A DNA stretch of 64,000 nucleotides from Haloprofundus halophilus (GTDB taxonomy: Archaea; Halobacteriota; Halobacteria; Halobacteriales; Haloferacaceae). Where the stretch lies: positions 372,001-436,000 of the forward strand of contig NZ_QQRR01000001.1 in assembly GCF_003439925.1 (NCBI RefSeq), written 5' to 3'. A model generated the notes under the pieces. The model had not been told where the DNA came from and ran no database searches. It saw only the letters and a list, made by a program, of their open reading frames with translations. The translations under genes and the position numbers were made by a program. This document shows positions 1-7,333 of the stretch, one piece after another; within the stretch, counting starts at the first letter, position 1, and the number at the start of each line of letters is the position of its first letter.

Positions 1-1
1 C

Positions 2-55
2 TGGACGAAGGTCCGCGTCGGCCGCTTCGAGCGCCGGATGATGAAGGTCGTCTGA
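2..55 (+). CDS. C-terminal tail of an unidentified protein (cut by window edge)
   Basis: An open frame enters from the left edge and ends at TGA 53-55, giving the basic tail WTKVRVGRFERRMMKVV. Too little is present to name the protein. It lies on the same strand as the PhoU-like gene that follows, so it may belong to a neighbouring phosphate-related unit, but that is only a guess. Confidence 0.3.
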   Translation, partial: WTKVRVGRFERRMMKVV

Positions 56-178
56 GCGCCCGCGCTGCCCTTAGTCACCCGTCGAGTCCCGTCGCGACTC
101 CGAGCCAAATTCTCCCGATTTATGATGTATTATCTCCCTATAGTGAAGATTAAGGTCATAGAAGGGATACGGAATGCC

Positions 179-1210
179 ATGGAGACGCGGAAAGTCCAGC
201 GGCTCGGTCCCTCGACGCTGGCGATGACGCTCCCGGCGGAGTGGGCGAAAGAACACGGCGTGAACAAAGGCGACGAGGTGTCGATTCGGATGGGCGGCAA
301 GGGAACGCTCACCGTGTTGCCGGAGTCGGCGTCGACGGAGGACTCGGAGGCGGTCATCCACGCCGACAACCTCGACGCGGACGGACTCGAACGCGCTATC
401 GTCGCCCAGTACGTTCTCGGGCGACGCGTGATTCACGTCGAGAAGTCCGAGGGCGCGCTCGACAGCGAACACATCAACGCCGTCTACAAGGCGGAGACGC
501 AGCTGATGGGCCTCGGCGTCATCGAGGAGACGCCCGAGCGAATCGCCATCCGGTGTTCGGTCGACCCCGAGGACTTCACGCTCGACAACCTGCTCGAACG
601 CCTCGAAAACACCGGGAGCACGATGCGCGGCGAGGCGGTGAAGGCGCTGGCGCACGGCAACCCGGACCTCGCACAGCGGGCGCTCAACCGCGAGCGACAG
701 GCGAACAAGATTTTCGTCCTCGTGCTCCGCCTCATCTTCACGGCCTACCAGAACCCGAACCTCTGTCGGGCGGTCGGCCTCGAATCGGGCTTTCCGCTCA
801 TCGGCTACCGCTCGGTGGCGAAGAACCTCGAACTCACCGCCGACAACGCCGAGGACATCGCCGAAATCGTCCTCAACACCGAAGGACACACCATCGACGT
901 CGACTCGGCGACGATGCGCCGCATCCGCGAGTTCACCGACCAGGTCGACGACATCACGGTCAAAGCGGTCCGGTCGGTCGTCGACCGCGACTACGACCTC
1001 ACCATCGAGGTGCGAGAGCAGTTCCGCGAACTCACCGACCGCGAGCAGGACATCCTCTCGGAGATTCCGGAGGTGTCGAACGAGGAGCTCCTTCGAATCC
1101 GCGAGGTGCTCGTCAGCCTCCAGCAGACCGCCCAGTACGCGATGCGAAACGCCGAAATCGCGGCGAACCTCGCGCTCAACGCCGAGTCCGAGCACGTCAC
1201 CATCTCCTGA
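179..1210 (+). CDS. phoU: AbrB-PhoU phosphate uptake regulator
   Basis: This 343-residue protein joins an N-terminal AbrB/SpoVT-type swapped-hairpin DNA-binding domain (about residues 1-50; METRKVQRLGPSTLAMTLP, then a GDEVSI strand) to PhoU-type helical repeats (about 110-330). The fusion is common in haloarchaea, where such proteins are thought to control phosphate transport genes; that role comes from the family. I chose ATG 179 because the AbrB fold starts exactly there. An in-frame ATG at 122 would add a 19-residue hydrophobic, un-AbrB-like extension. The protein is soluble and acidic, with no membrane segment. Its target genes are not visible here, since only a short tail of the gene to the left lies in the window. 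Confidence 0.85.
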   Translation: METRKVQRLGPSTLAMTLPAEWAKEHGVNKGDEVSIRMGGKGTLTVLPESASTEDSEAVIHADNLDADGLERAIVAQYVLGRRVIHVEKSEGALDSEHINAVYKAETQLMGLGVIEETPERIAIRCSVDPEDFTLDNLLERLENTGSTMRGEAVKALAHGNPDLAQRALNRERQANKIFVLVLRLIFTAYQNPNLCRAVGLESGFPLIGYRSVAKNLELTADNAEDIAEIVLNTEGHTIDVDSATMRRIREFTDQVDDITVKAVRSVVDRDYDLTIEVREQFRELTDREQDILSEIPEVSNEELLRIREVLVSLQQTAQYAMRNAEIAANLALNAESEHVTIS

Positions 1211-1267
1211 GAGACGAGACGGGGGGAGGTCGGCCGGGTTCCCTCCGGTCCCGCCGCGACCACCGAC

Positions 1268-1720
1268 TCAGTCGGCCGTCGCGTCCGCCTCGGTCAACAC
1301 GTCGCCACCGGCGCTTCCGGCGTCGGCATCGACCCGTTCGGCGGTCAGCGGATTCCGCCGGGTGATGCGGCAGTCGAAGGCGGGATGTTCGCCGAAGTGC
1401 CGAATCAGCATGTGGCGGCGCGACCCGGTGATACCGGTCCGACCGACGTCTTCGGCCGTGAACTCGCGGGGGAGACGGTCGTACAGGCGGCGCAGACTCT
1501 CGAAGCTCTCGAACACTTTCGCGTTGCCCGCCGACTCCGCGCTGCGCCGCGAGACGACGTAACTGCCGTCGTCGCGGTGCTCGCCCGCGGTGCGGAAGAA
1601 CTCGCGTTTCTCGGTCAGCGCGGTCCCGATGCTGTCTTGCAGTTCCGCAGCGTCGGCTCTCGACAGTTCGCACGTGCGGTCGCCGATGCGCAGCAGAATC
1701 GATTCGTCGTCGCTCGTCAC
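1268..1720 (-). CDS. Conserved haloarchaeal protein of unknown function (DUF7528-like)
   Basis: The frame encodes an acidic soluble protein with a beta-rich start (ILLRIGDRTCELSRADAAEL), the central block REFFRTAGEHRDDGSYVVSRR, and a C-terminal part with TAEDVGRTGITGSRRHMLIRHF. I recognise this only as a conserved haloarchaeal family, probably DUF7528, with no known function. The start is uncertain. GTG 1720 gives 150 residues and overlaps the stop of the upstream WHy-domain gene as GTGA, a common haloarchaeal coupling arrangement. The frame stays open with sensible sequence back to about 1759 (LVEFFSRDENAV) but has no standard start there. A TATA-like tract near 1810 could give it its own promoter. 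Confidence 0.65.
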   Translation of the reverse strand: MTSDDESILLRIGDRTCELSRADAAELQDSIGTALTEKREFFRTAGEHRDDGSYVVSRRSAESAGNAKVFESFESLRRLYDRLPREFTAEDVGRTGITGSRRHMLIRHFGEHPAFDCRITRRNPLTAERVDADAGSAGGDVLTEADATAD

Positions 1721-3063
1721 CGAGACGGCGTTCTCATCGCGGGAGAAGAACTCGACCAGGAGAGTGGGTACTCCGTTGCATGTACTCGATACACGGACGG
1801 ACGGGGTAAAAACGTTGTCGGCAGGTGCAGGTTTGGCGAGACGAACGCGACCAGCCCACCCTCGCCGGTTGGCGAGCGATTTCGACCTGCGGTCGAGTGA
1901 CTCCCGTCCGCGGTCGGACGATGCCCGTCTGCGGTCGCCAGATTTCGTTTTGCTTCGGTGCTGTTTCCGGTCGTTTCCGTGCTGTTTCCGGTCGACTCGG
2001 TACTGTTTCCGGCCGATTCGGTACTGTTTCCGGCCGATTCGGTACCGTTCGACCGCCCGACGTTCGTCTCCGTTCCGAACACGTCGGTCTGAATCGTCTG
2101 CGTGTACCGGACGCCTTGGAGGGGAAGGTCGAGTCTCACGCCGCCGGGCAGGCGGACGACGGCGGAGAAATCGATGGCGAGCGTCGTCACCTCCCCGCGG
2201 CGGACGTGCGTCACCCACCACTCGTCGAGTCGGTCGTTTTCGATGACGGCGGTCGCCTCGATACGCTGGGTCTGCTTCGGCCCGACGACGTACTCGCGGT
2301 TCGTCGACCCCCGTCCGACGCGGACGCCGTTCATGTGGATGTCGTAGCCGAGTTCGCTCAGCGTCAGCGGGACCGGCTTCGGGTTGTAGACGACGAACGA
2401 GGTGCGAATCGGCGTCGCCGACTCGTTGGCGTCGCCCCACCGTGCGCTCGTCTCGTTGACGTAGAGGACCGGGTCCGAGACGAGCGGTCGGTTCGCGTCG
2501 ATGGCTCGGGTCTCCGTCGAGTTGAACGCCGAGACGATATCAGTCTGGATATCGCGCTCGACCGTGGGCCCCTCGAAGGTGGCTTCGACGCCGCGGTACC
2601 CGGCGTCGGCGTCGACTCGGAGCGTCGTTCGCTCGCCGTTTTCGACGTGCGTCACCCACCACTCGGAGATGCGCTCGTTTCGCATCTCGGTCCGGAACGA
2701 GAGCGTCGTGTTGCCGCGGCCGATGCGGAGGCCGTTCTTGCGGTTCGAGGCCATCGGCACGTCGTTCATCCGCACGCCGTAGTCGATAGTCGCGCCGTCG
2801 ATGCTGACCCCGAGCGGGTTCGGATTCCGGACGGTGACGTTCGTCTCGATAGTCGTCGTGTCGTTGTCGACGGCGACGATTCGATTGCTGATTTCGGTGA
2901 CTTCGGGGGCGCCGACGAAGCCGAGCGCGGAGGCGACGACGAGGGCGACGGTCACGGCGACGAGCACGACGGCGATTCGACCCGACCGGCCCCTCGAAAT
3001 GCGCGACCGCAACGTCTCCGGCACGCTCGTCGCGTCCGGACGGTCCGCCGCACTCGGTTCCAT
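1717..3063 (-). CDS. WHy/LEA14-domain membrane-anchored protein with N-glycosylation-sequon repeat tail
   Basis: This 448-residue protein has a short charged N-terminus, one membrane anchor (about residues 29-52), and two related WHy/LEA14 domains (about 62-180 and 200-320). Each domain carries the pattern VRNPNPLGVSIDG or VYNPKPVPLTLSE and ends in a WWVTHV...GE.TTL block. Most of the protein should face the outside. After the second domain comes a run of NST sequons (about 340-375) encoded by 21-bp tandem repeats, then a low-complexity tail unlike the domains. WHy domains are linked to desiccation and stress in other organisms; the function here is unknown. The tail from about residue 376 may be read-through into former intergenic DNA. 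The stop overlaps the next gene. Confidence 0.75.
   Translation of the reverse strand: MEPSAADRPDATSVPETLRSRISRGRSGRIAVVLVAVTVALVVASALGFVGAPEVTEISNRIVAVDNDTTTIETNVTVRNPNPLGVSIDGATIDYGVRMNDVPMASNRKNGLRIGRGNTTLSFRTEMRNERISEWWVTHVENGERTTLRVDADAGYRGVEATFEGPTVERDIQTDIVSAFNSTETRAIDANRPLVSDPVLYVNETSARWGDANESATPIRTSFVVYNPKPVPLTLSELGYDIHMNGVRVGRGSTNREYVVGPKQTQRIEATAVIENDRLDEWWVTHVRRGEVTTLAIDFSAVVRLPGGVRLDLPLQGVRYTQTIQTDVFGTETNVGRSNGTESAGNSTESAGNSTESTGNSTETTGNSTEAKRNLATADGHRPTADGSHSTAGRNRSPTGEGGLVAFVSPNLHLPTTFLPRPSVYRVHATEYPLSWSSSSPAMRTPSR
1958..2041 (-). repeat. Four 21-bp direct repeats encoding NST sequons
   Basis: Four consecutive 21-bp units lie at 1958, 1979, 2000 and 2021; the last two are identical and a partial fifth follows. 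On the coding (minus) strand each unit is exactly seven codons and contains Asn-Ser-Thr, an N-linked glycosylation sequon. Copy-number changes would therefore keep the frame and alter the number of potential glycans on the WHy protein. Confidence 0.9.
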
Positions 3064-3161
3064 ACGAGGCCAGTGTCCGCGGGCTACTTAGCCGATATGG
3101 CTCGGTGGGAGAGACCGACCACTGTCGAATAAACTAAGTGGACGCCACCGAACCGGGTGGT

Positions 3162-3347
3162 ATGGCAACGCAGACGACTCAGACGGACATGGGCATCGGC
3201 GTGGCGATGCTGTTTTCGGTGCTCGCGCTCGTCGGCGCGGCGGTGATGCTCGTCGGACCCGATCAGTTGACGCAGGCGTGGGGATTCGCCGGCGCGATGG
3301 TCGCCGCGTCGCTGGCGGTCGTCGCCGTGCACGTGTACGCTAACTAA
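3162..3347 (+). CDS. Small two-helix membrane protein
   Basis: This 61-residue protein has a polar start (MATQTTQTDMGIG) followed by two hydrophobic helices (about 13-33 and 40-58) joined by a GPDQLTQAWG loop. It is a small integral membrane protein of a type common in haloarchaea; I do not know its role. ATG 3162 is preferred over an in-frame GTG at 3138 because a TATA-like AATAAACT lies about 27 bases ahead, which fits a leaderless transcript. Confidence 0.7.
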   Translation: MATQTTQTDMGIGVAMLFSVLALVGAAVMLVGPDQLTQAWGFAGAMVAASLAVVAVHVYAN

Positions 3348-3418
3348 CCTACCTAACTGCGGTTCGCTCGTCCGACCGAGTAACCGTTATTATCGTCAGA
3401 CACGTAGGAGGAACGTCG

Positions 3419-3643
3419 ATGACCGAATACACCGACGAGGAACAGCGGATTATCGCCTACCTCCGGGAGAGCGTCACTCGCGGTGAGCGGTACTTCCGGG
3501 CGAAGAACATCGCCGAGGCGATCGGCCTCTCGGCGAAGCAGGTCGGGTCGCGCCTGCCGCGTCTCGCGGAGAAATCCGAAGACGTCGAGATCGAGAAGTG
3601 GGGTCGCGCGCGCTCGACGACGTGGCGTGTCACCCGCAGTTAA
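3419..3643 (+). CDS. Small winged-helix protein (probably DUF7123 family)
   Basis: The 74-residue product reads as a compact winged helix: EEQRIIAYLRESV is helix 1, FRAKNIAEAIGLSAKQVGSRL is the helix-turn-helix, and the C-terminal WGRARSTTWRVTR is the wing. It should bind DNA and is short enough to consist of little else. A Shine-Dalgarno-like GTAGGAGG sits 8 bases ahead of ATG 3419, which fixes the start. Targets are unknown; nothing in the neighbourhood singles one out. Confidence 0.75.
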   Translation: MTEYTDEEQRIIAYLRESVTRGERYFRAKNIAEAIGLSAKQVGSRLPRLAEKSEDVEIEKWGRARSTTWRVTRS

Positions 3644-3680
3644 TCCACGGATTTTTGCCCTCTCCGCCTGATATGACCCC

Positions 3681-4118
3681 ATGACTGTCAGGGTTACGCG
3701 GACCTTCGAGTTCGACCACCCACCGGAGGCCGTGTGGGCGTTCATCTCCGACCCCGAGAAACGTGCGGGCGCGATAAGCGTCGTCGAGGATTACGACGTT
3801 CACCCGACCGACGAGCGGAAAGCGACGTGGCACGTCGCACTCCCGATTCCCCTTGTCAGGTCGACGATACCCGTCGAGACCGAAGACGTGACCCGTGACG
3901 CCCCCCGGTACGTGAAGTTCGTCGGCCGCTCGCGCGCGCTCCGCGTCACCGGCGAACACACCGTCGAGGGGACGGAGAACGGCTCCCGCCTCGTCAACGA
4001 GTTCGTCGTCGACGGCAGTTTGCCCGGGGTCGAGAGCTTCTTCAAGCGAAATCTCGACCGCGAACTCGACAACTTAGAACGGGCGCTGCGACGCGAGCTC
4101 GCCGAGGCGGAGCGCTGA
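3681..4118 (+). CDS. SRPBCC (START/Bet v1-like) family protein
   Basis: The 145-residue protein starts with the SRPBCC pattern VTRTFEFDHPPEAVWAFISD, continues with beta strands around a ligand cavity, and ends with the long C-terminal helix SFFKRNLDRELDNLERALR. Relatives (CoxG-like, polyketide cyclase-like) bind hydrophobic ligands or serve in assembly; the ligand here is unknown. It lies 3 bases upstream of the nitrilase-family gene, so the two are probably co-transcribed and perhaps functionally linked. Confidence 0.8.
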   Translation: MTVRVTRTFEFDHPPEAVWAFISDPEKRAGAISVVEDYDVHPTDERKATWHVALPIPLVRSTIPVETEDVTRDAPRYVKFVGRSRALRVTGEHTVEGTENGSRLVNEFVVDGSLPGVESFFKRNLDRELDNLERALRRELAEAER

Positions 4119-4121
4119 CCG

Positions 4122-4928
4122 ATGCGTCTCACCCTCGCCCAACTCGAACAGGACGCCGGAAGCGTCGAGAGCGCCCTCGAAGCCGCCGAAACGACCGTCG
4201 AAGCGGCGGCCGCCGACGGGGCGGACCTCGTCGCGCTCCCGGAACTGTTCGCCGTCGGCTACTTCGCGTTCGAATCGTACGCCCGAGTCGCCGAAGGTCT
4301 GGACGGGCCGACGTTCGGCCGACTCCGCGATATGGCGGTCGACCACGACGTCGGCCTCCTCGCCGGCAGCCACGTCGAGGACCTCGAAGCGAGCGCCGCC
4401 GCGGGCTACGACGTCCCCGCCGACGAGGGGCTGGCGAACACGACGACGTTTTTCGACCGCGACGGCTCGCTGCGGACGACGTACCGCAAACACCACCTGT
4501 TCGGATACGAATCCGCCGAAGCGCGTCTGCTCACGCCGGGCGAGCGTCTCGAACCGTTCGAGTTCGACGGCTTCACCGTCGGGACCTGTACCTGCTACGA
4601 CCTCCGCTTCCCGGAACTGACGCGTCGACTCGTCGACGACGGTGTCACCTTGCTCCTCGTGCCGAGCGCGTGGCCGTACCCCCGCGTCGAACACTGGCAG
4701 ACGCTGACGCGAGCGCGGTCTATCGAGAACCTCTGGTATCTCGGCGCGATAAACGGCGTCGGCGCGTTCGAGTCGGCGACGCTGCTCGGACGGTCGACGG
4801 TGTACGACCCGTGGGGGACGGCGTTGGCCAGCGCGGGTGACCGTCCCGCACACGTCACTGCTGACCTCGACCCCGACGAGGTGACGCGAGTCCGCGAGGA
4901 GTTCCCGGCGCTCGCGGACCGGCGGTGA
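4122..4928 (+). CDS. Carbon-nitrogen hydrolase (nitrilase superfamily)
   Basis: The 268-residue protein carries the nitrilase-superfamily Glu-Lys-Cys triad: LPELFAVGYF, then YRKHHLFGYE, then TCYDLRFPEL. Length and motifs match the Nit/omega-amidase-like amidohydrolase branch, which hydrolyses amides such as omega-amides or N-carbamoyl compounds in the cytoplasm; the substrate cannot be told from sequence. There is no signal peptide. It follows the SRPBCC gene after 3 bases, and the ATG falls directly before the first beta strand (MRLTLAQLEQD), so the start is clear. Confidence 0.9.
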   Translation: MRLTLAQLEQDAGSVESALEAAETTVEAAAADGADLVALPELFAVGYFAFESYARVAEGLDGPTFGRLRDMAVDHDVGLLAGSHVEDLEASAAAGYDVPADEGLANTTTFFDRDGSLRTTYRKHHLFGYESAEARLLTPGERLEPFEFDGFTVGTCTCYDLRFPELTRRLVDDGVTLLLVPSAWPYPRVEHWQTLTRARSIENLWYLGAINGVGAFESATLLGRSTVYDPWGTALASAGDRPAHVTADLDPDEVTRVREEFPALADRR

Positions 4929-4960
4929 CGAGGCGAGGGCCACGTTCCACGGTACCGTGA

Positions 4961-5095
4961 GACCCGTTAGCGGCATCAGTTCACCGTGTCGATGCCTTTA
5001 TTGAGGCGTACTCCTTAGGCGAATTCGCCGACGATATCGACGCTTTTCTCGTCGACGACTCGGCACAAATCAACCGCCGCACCACGCTGCAGTGA
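4961..5095 (+). pseudogene. Possible gene remnant (44 codons without a start)
   Basis: Between the nitrilase gene and the sugar dehydrogenase, one frame reads as an acidic, protein-like tail (HRVDAFIEAYSLGEF, then DDIDAFLVDDSAQINRR) and ends at TGA 5093-5095. The frame opens right after a stop and has no ATG, GTG or TTG early enough to make it a gene. It looks like the C-terminal end of a lost gene, possibly a transposase or integrase. I cannot name the family. Confidence 0.3.
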
Positions 5096-5121
5096 GGGGT
5101 CCACTGTGGCCATCGCCGCAT

Positions 5122-5147
5122 CGCTCCCCTAGCCCGGTGGGGGAGCG
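5122..5147. repeat. 8-bp perfect inverted repeat next to the remnant
   Basis: CGCTCCCC (5122-5129) and GGGGAGCG (5140-5147) can pair around a 10-base loop. It lies 27 bases after the putative gene remnant and upstream-distal of both flanking genes. It could be the end of a decayed insertion element or a transcription stop; no T-run follows. Confidence 0.45.
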
Positions 5148-5186
5148 CTCCCGCCTCGTCTTCCGAAGTTCCTCACGACACCCGAC

Positions 5187-6263
5187 TCACGAGTACCGTA
5201 TCTCGACGCGTTCGCCGGTTTCCGCGGCCTCGTACGCCGCCGTCGTCACCTGTACGTCCCGCAGCCCCTCCTCTCCGTCCGGGCCGATCTCCCCGTCGGT
5301 CAGTATCGCGTGCGCGAAGTAGTCGAACTCCTCGCGTATCTCGCCCGTCTGGGGTCCGTCCACCGTCGTCCGCACGTCGTTTCGGTGGACGGTCACTCGT
5401 CGCGGGTCCTCCGTGCCGAACGCGGAGTCGCTCAGTTCGACGTAACCTTCGGTCCCCCGAATCGAGAGGTGGCTCCTGGTGTACCCGGAGAACCCGGCGG
5501 TAAAGGAGGCGGTGACGCCGTCGGGGAACTCCAGTTGGAACGCGATCTGCTCGTCCACGTCGGCGAAGACGCCCTCGCCGCGCGTCGTCGCGGTGACCGC
5601 CACCGGATCGGCGTCGACGAGATACCGCGCCGCGTTCAGCGGATAGACGCCGACGTCCATCAGCGCGCCGCCGCCCGCGAGGTCGGCGTCGAGACGCCAC
5701 TGGTCGGGGCCGCGACCGCCGCCCATCACGTCGAAGGCGAACCCGCCGTGCAGCTGGAGCGCGTCGCCGATACCGCCCTCGCCGACGAACTCGCGGAGGC
5801 GGCGAACCGCGGGGTCGAACTGCATCCGGTAGGCGACCATCAGCGGCACGTCGGCGTCCTCGCACGCGGTGACGGCGCGTTCGGCCCCCTCGACGGTCGC
5901 CGCCAGCGGCTTCTCGGAGAGCACCGCCTTTCCGTTCTCCGCCGCCGTCTCGATGGCTTCGGGGTGGAGCGCGTTCGGGGTGACGACGTAGACGGCGTCG
6001 TAGGCGTCGGTCGCCGCGCCGTCGTGGTACTCCTCGTAGGTGAGGACGCGTTCGATACCGTGTTCGCTCGCGGCGTCTTCGGCGTTCTCGGGCGACCCGG
6101 TGACGAGCACCGTCGCCTCGGCGTAGTCGGCGTCCGCGAGGGCGGGGAGCGCCGCCTTGCGGGCGAACCCGCCGACGCCGACGACGGCGAACCGAACGGT
6201 TCCGTCCGCGCCGGTGTCCCAATCGCGTCGTGCGAACTCGTCGAAGTACTCGTGAATCTGCAT
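5187..6263 (-). CDS. Gfo/Idh/MocA family oxidoreductase (D-xylose dehydrogenase-like)
   Basis: This 358-residue NAD(P)-dependent sugar oxidoreductase has an N-terminal Rossmann fold (RFAVVGVGGFARKAALPAL, with a GVGGFA nucleotide loop), the family motif SEKPLAATVEGAERAV, and a C-terminal alpha/beta domain with GGGALMDVGVYPLNAARY. The N-terminal DEFARRDW block before the Rossmann fold resembles the haloarchaeal D-xylose 1-dehydrogenase (gfo6/XacA) group, so oxidation of a pentose or other aldose to its lactone is the best guess. No other pentose genes are adjacent, although a PfkB kinase, a TIM-barrel isomerase and an aldehyde dehydrogenase lie within 11 kb. The substrate is not established. 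Confidence 0.8.
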   Translation of the reverse strand: MQIHEYFDEFARRDWDTGADGTVRFAVVGVGGFARKAALPALADADYAEATVLVTGSPENAEDAASEHGIERVLTYEEYHDGAATDAYDAVYVVTPNALHPEAIETAAENGKAVLSEKPLAATVEGAERAVTACEDADVPLMVAYRMQFDPAVRRLREFVGEGGIGDALQLHGGFAFDVMGGGRGPDQWRLDADLAGGGALMDVGVYPLNAARYLVDADPVAVTATTRGEGVFADVDEQIAFQLEFPDGVTASFTAGFSGYTRSHLSIRGTEGYVELSDSAFGTEDPRRVTVHRNDVRTTVDGPQTGEIREEFDYFAHAILTDGEIGPDGEEGLRDVQVTTAAYEAAETGERVEIRYS

Positions 6264-6371
6264 ACGCCGCGTACGGGGGCCAGTACAAAAGTGATACTTC
6301 GAGGACCGGTCGGATCGACTCGGTTGTCGAGACGAACGACGTGTAACGCCGGAAAAATCCGGTCGGCTCGG

Positions 6372-7016
6372 TCAGAAGTCGGCGCGAAGCAGATTGTACG
6401 CCACCAGTAGCCACGCCGTCGCGTACGCGCCGACGAACAGCAGGCCGCCGAAGAGGCCGTTGAGTCCGAAGAAGATCGCCCCCTGCGAGATGGAGGGGCC
6501 GGTACCGGCGAACGCGATGCCCGCGAGTCGGAGTTCGGGTGCCTTCGCCCACCCGCTCAAAAGCAGCGCGATGCCCAGCGGCAGCGACGCTCCGATGAAG
6601 CCGACGTTACCGGCGAGGAAGCCGTAGGCGGCGTACTGCGCGAGCGTCGCCATCCCGGCCATCTCGAAGGCGAACTGCGCGCCGGCGCTGGCGAGGCTGA
6701 ACGCCATCCCGCCGCCGGTGCCGAGCACGCCCAACCACCAGTAGATGCCGCCCGCCTCCTCGTGGTACAGGACGAACCCGACGAGCGCGACGAACAGCAG
6801 GAGGATGCCCGCGACGAGCGCGAGTTGGTCGACGAGGAAGACGGTGTTCTGCACGTCGAACACGACGTCGCCACCGGCGGTCACGTCGGTGAGCGCCTGC
6901 TGGAGCAGGCCCGCGGTGACGAGGAGCGTGCCGAGCAACGCTGCGGCACCCCCGATGCGCCGCGACGTCGGATTCGACCGGCGGTTCTCCCTGTCTGAGA
7001 TGGTTGTATTGGCCAC
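6372..7016 (-). CDS. Multi-pass membrane protein of unknown function
   Basis: The 214-residue protein has a polar N-terminus (about residues 1-20) and six probable membrane helices, including AALLGTLLVTAGLLQQAL and LVAGILLLFVALVGFVLY. It is rich in Gly and Ala and has few charged residues in the helices. No catalytic or transport motif is visible. It stands alone between the sugar dehydrogenase and a tandem-repeat region, with its own start. Confidence 0.7.
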   Translation of the reverse strand: MANTTISDRENRRSNPTSRRIGGAAALLGTLLVTAGLLQQALTDVTAGGDVVFDVQNTVFLVDQLALVAGILLLFVALVGFVLYHEEAGGIYWWLGVLGTGGGMAFSLASAGAQFAFEMAGMATLAQYAAYGFLAGNVGFIGASLPLGIALLLSGWAKAPELRLAGIAFAGTGPSISQGAIFFGLNGLFGGLLFVGAYATAWLLVAYNLLRADF

Positions 7017-7099
7017 GGTGTATCAACCGAATCACTCGGTGGGAACTACTCGAACGTTGGGCTGGTAGGACCATAAATCCGCGACCGATTCGCCCGGCC

Positions 7100-7230
7100 G
7101 GCGTGGTCGGCGTAGTCGGCGTGGTCGGTGTGGTCGGCGTAGTCGGCGTGGTCGGTGTGGTCGGCGTAGTCGGCGTGGTCGGTGTGGTCGGCGTGGTCGG
7201 CGCGGTCGGCGCAGTCGGTGTGGTCGGCGT
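7100..7230. repeat. Tandem array of 9-bp GGCGTGGTC-type units
   Basis: About fourteen copies of a 9-bp unit (ggcgtggtc, with a/g and c/t variants) run without interruption and show a higher-order 27-bp period. The array fills most of the 317-base gap 7017-7333. Read as protein it gives only (Val-Val-Gly)n or Thr-Asp-His-type repeats with no start context, so I treat it as non-coding. An inverted repeat GAGACG/CGTCTC near 7272-7286 lies just past the stop of the minus-strand aldehyde dehydrogenase and may aid termination. Confidence 0.9.
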
Positions 7231-7333
7231 GTCGAACGTACGGTGAGACCTCAGACCGGACGCACCGAGAGACGGGCCGTCTCGGACGGCGCTCGACTTC
7301 GCGTCTCCGCCTCCGGTCGTACCGTCTCCGTCG

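Noticed and set aside
122-178. Longer N-terminus for the PhoU-like protein
   Set aside because: The 19 extra residues are hydrophobic and precede the intact AbrB fold; the downstream ATG fits the family.
7004-7246. ORF encoding a Val-Val-Gly repeat protein
   Set aside because: It is simply the 9-bp array read in one frame; no start signal or non-repetitive domain.
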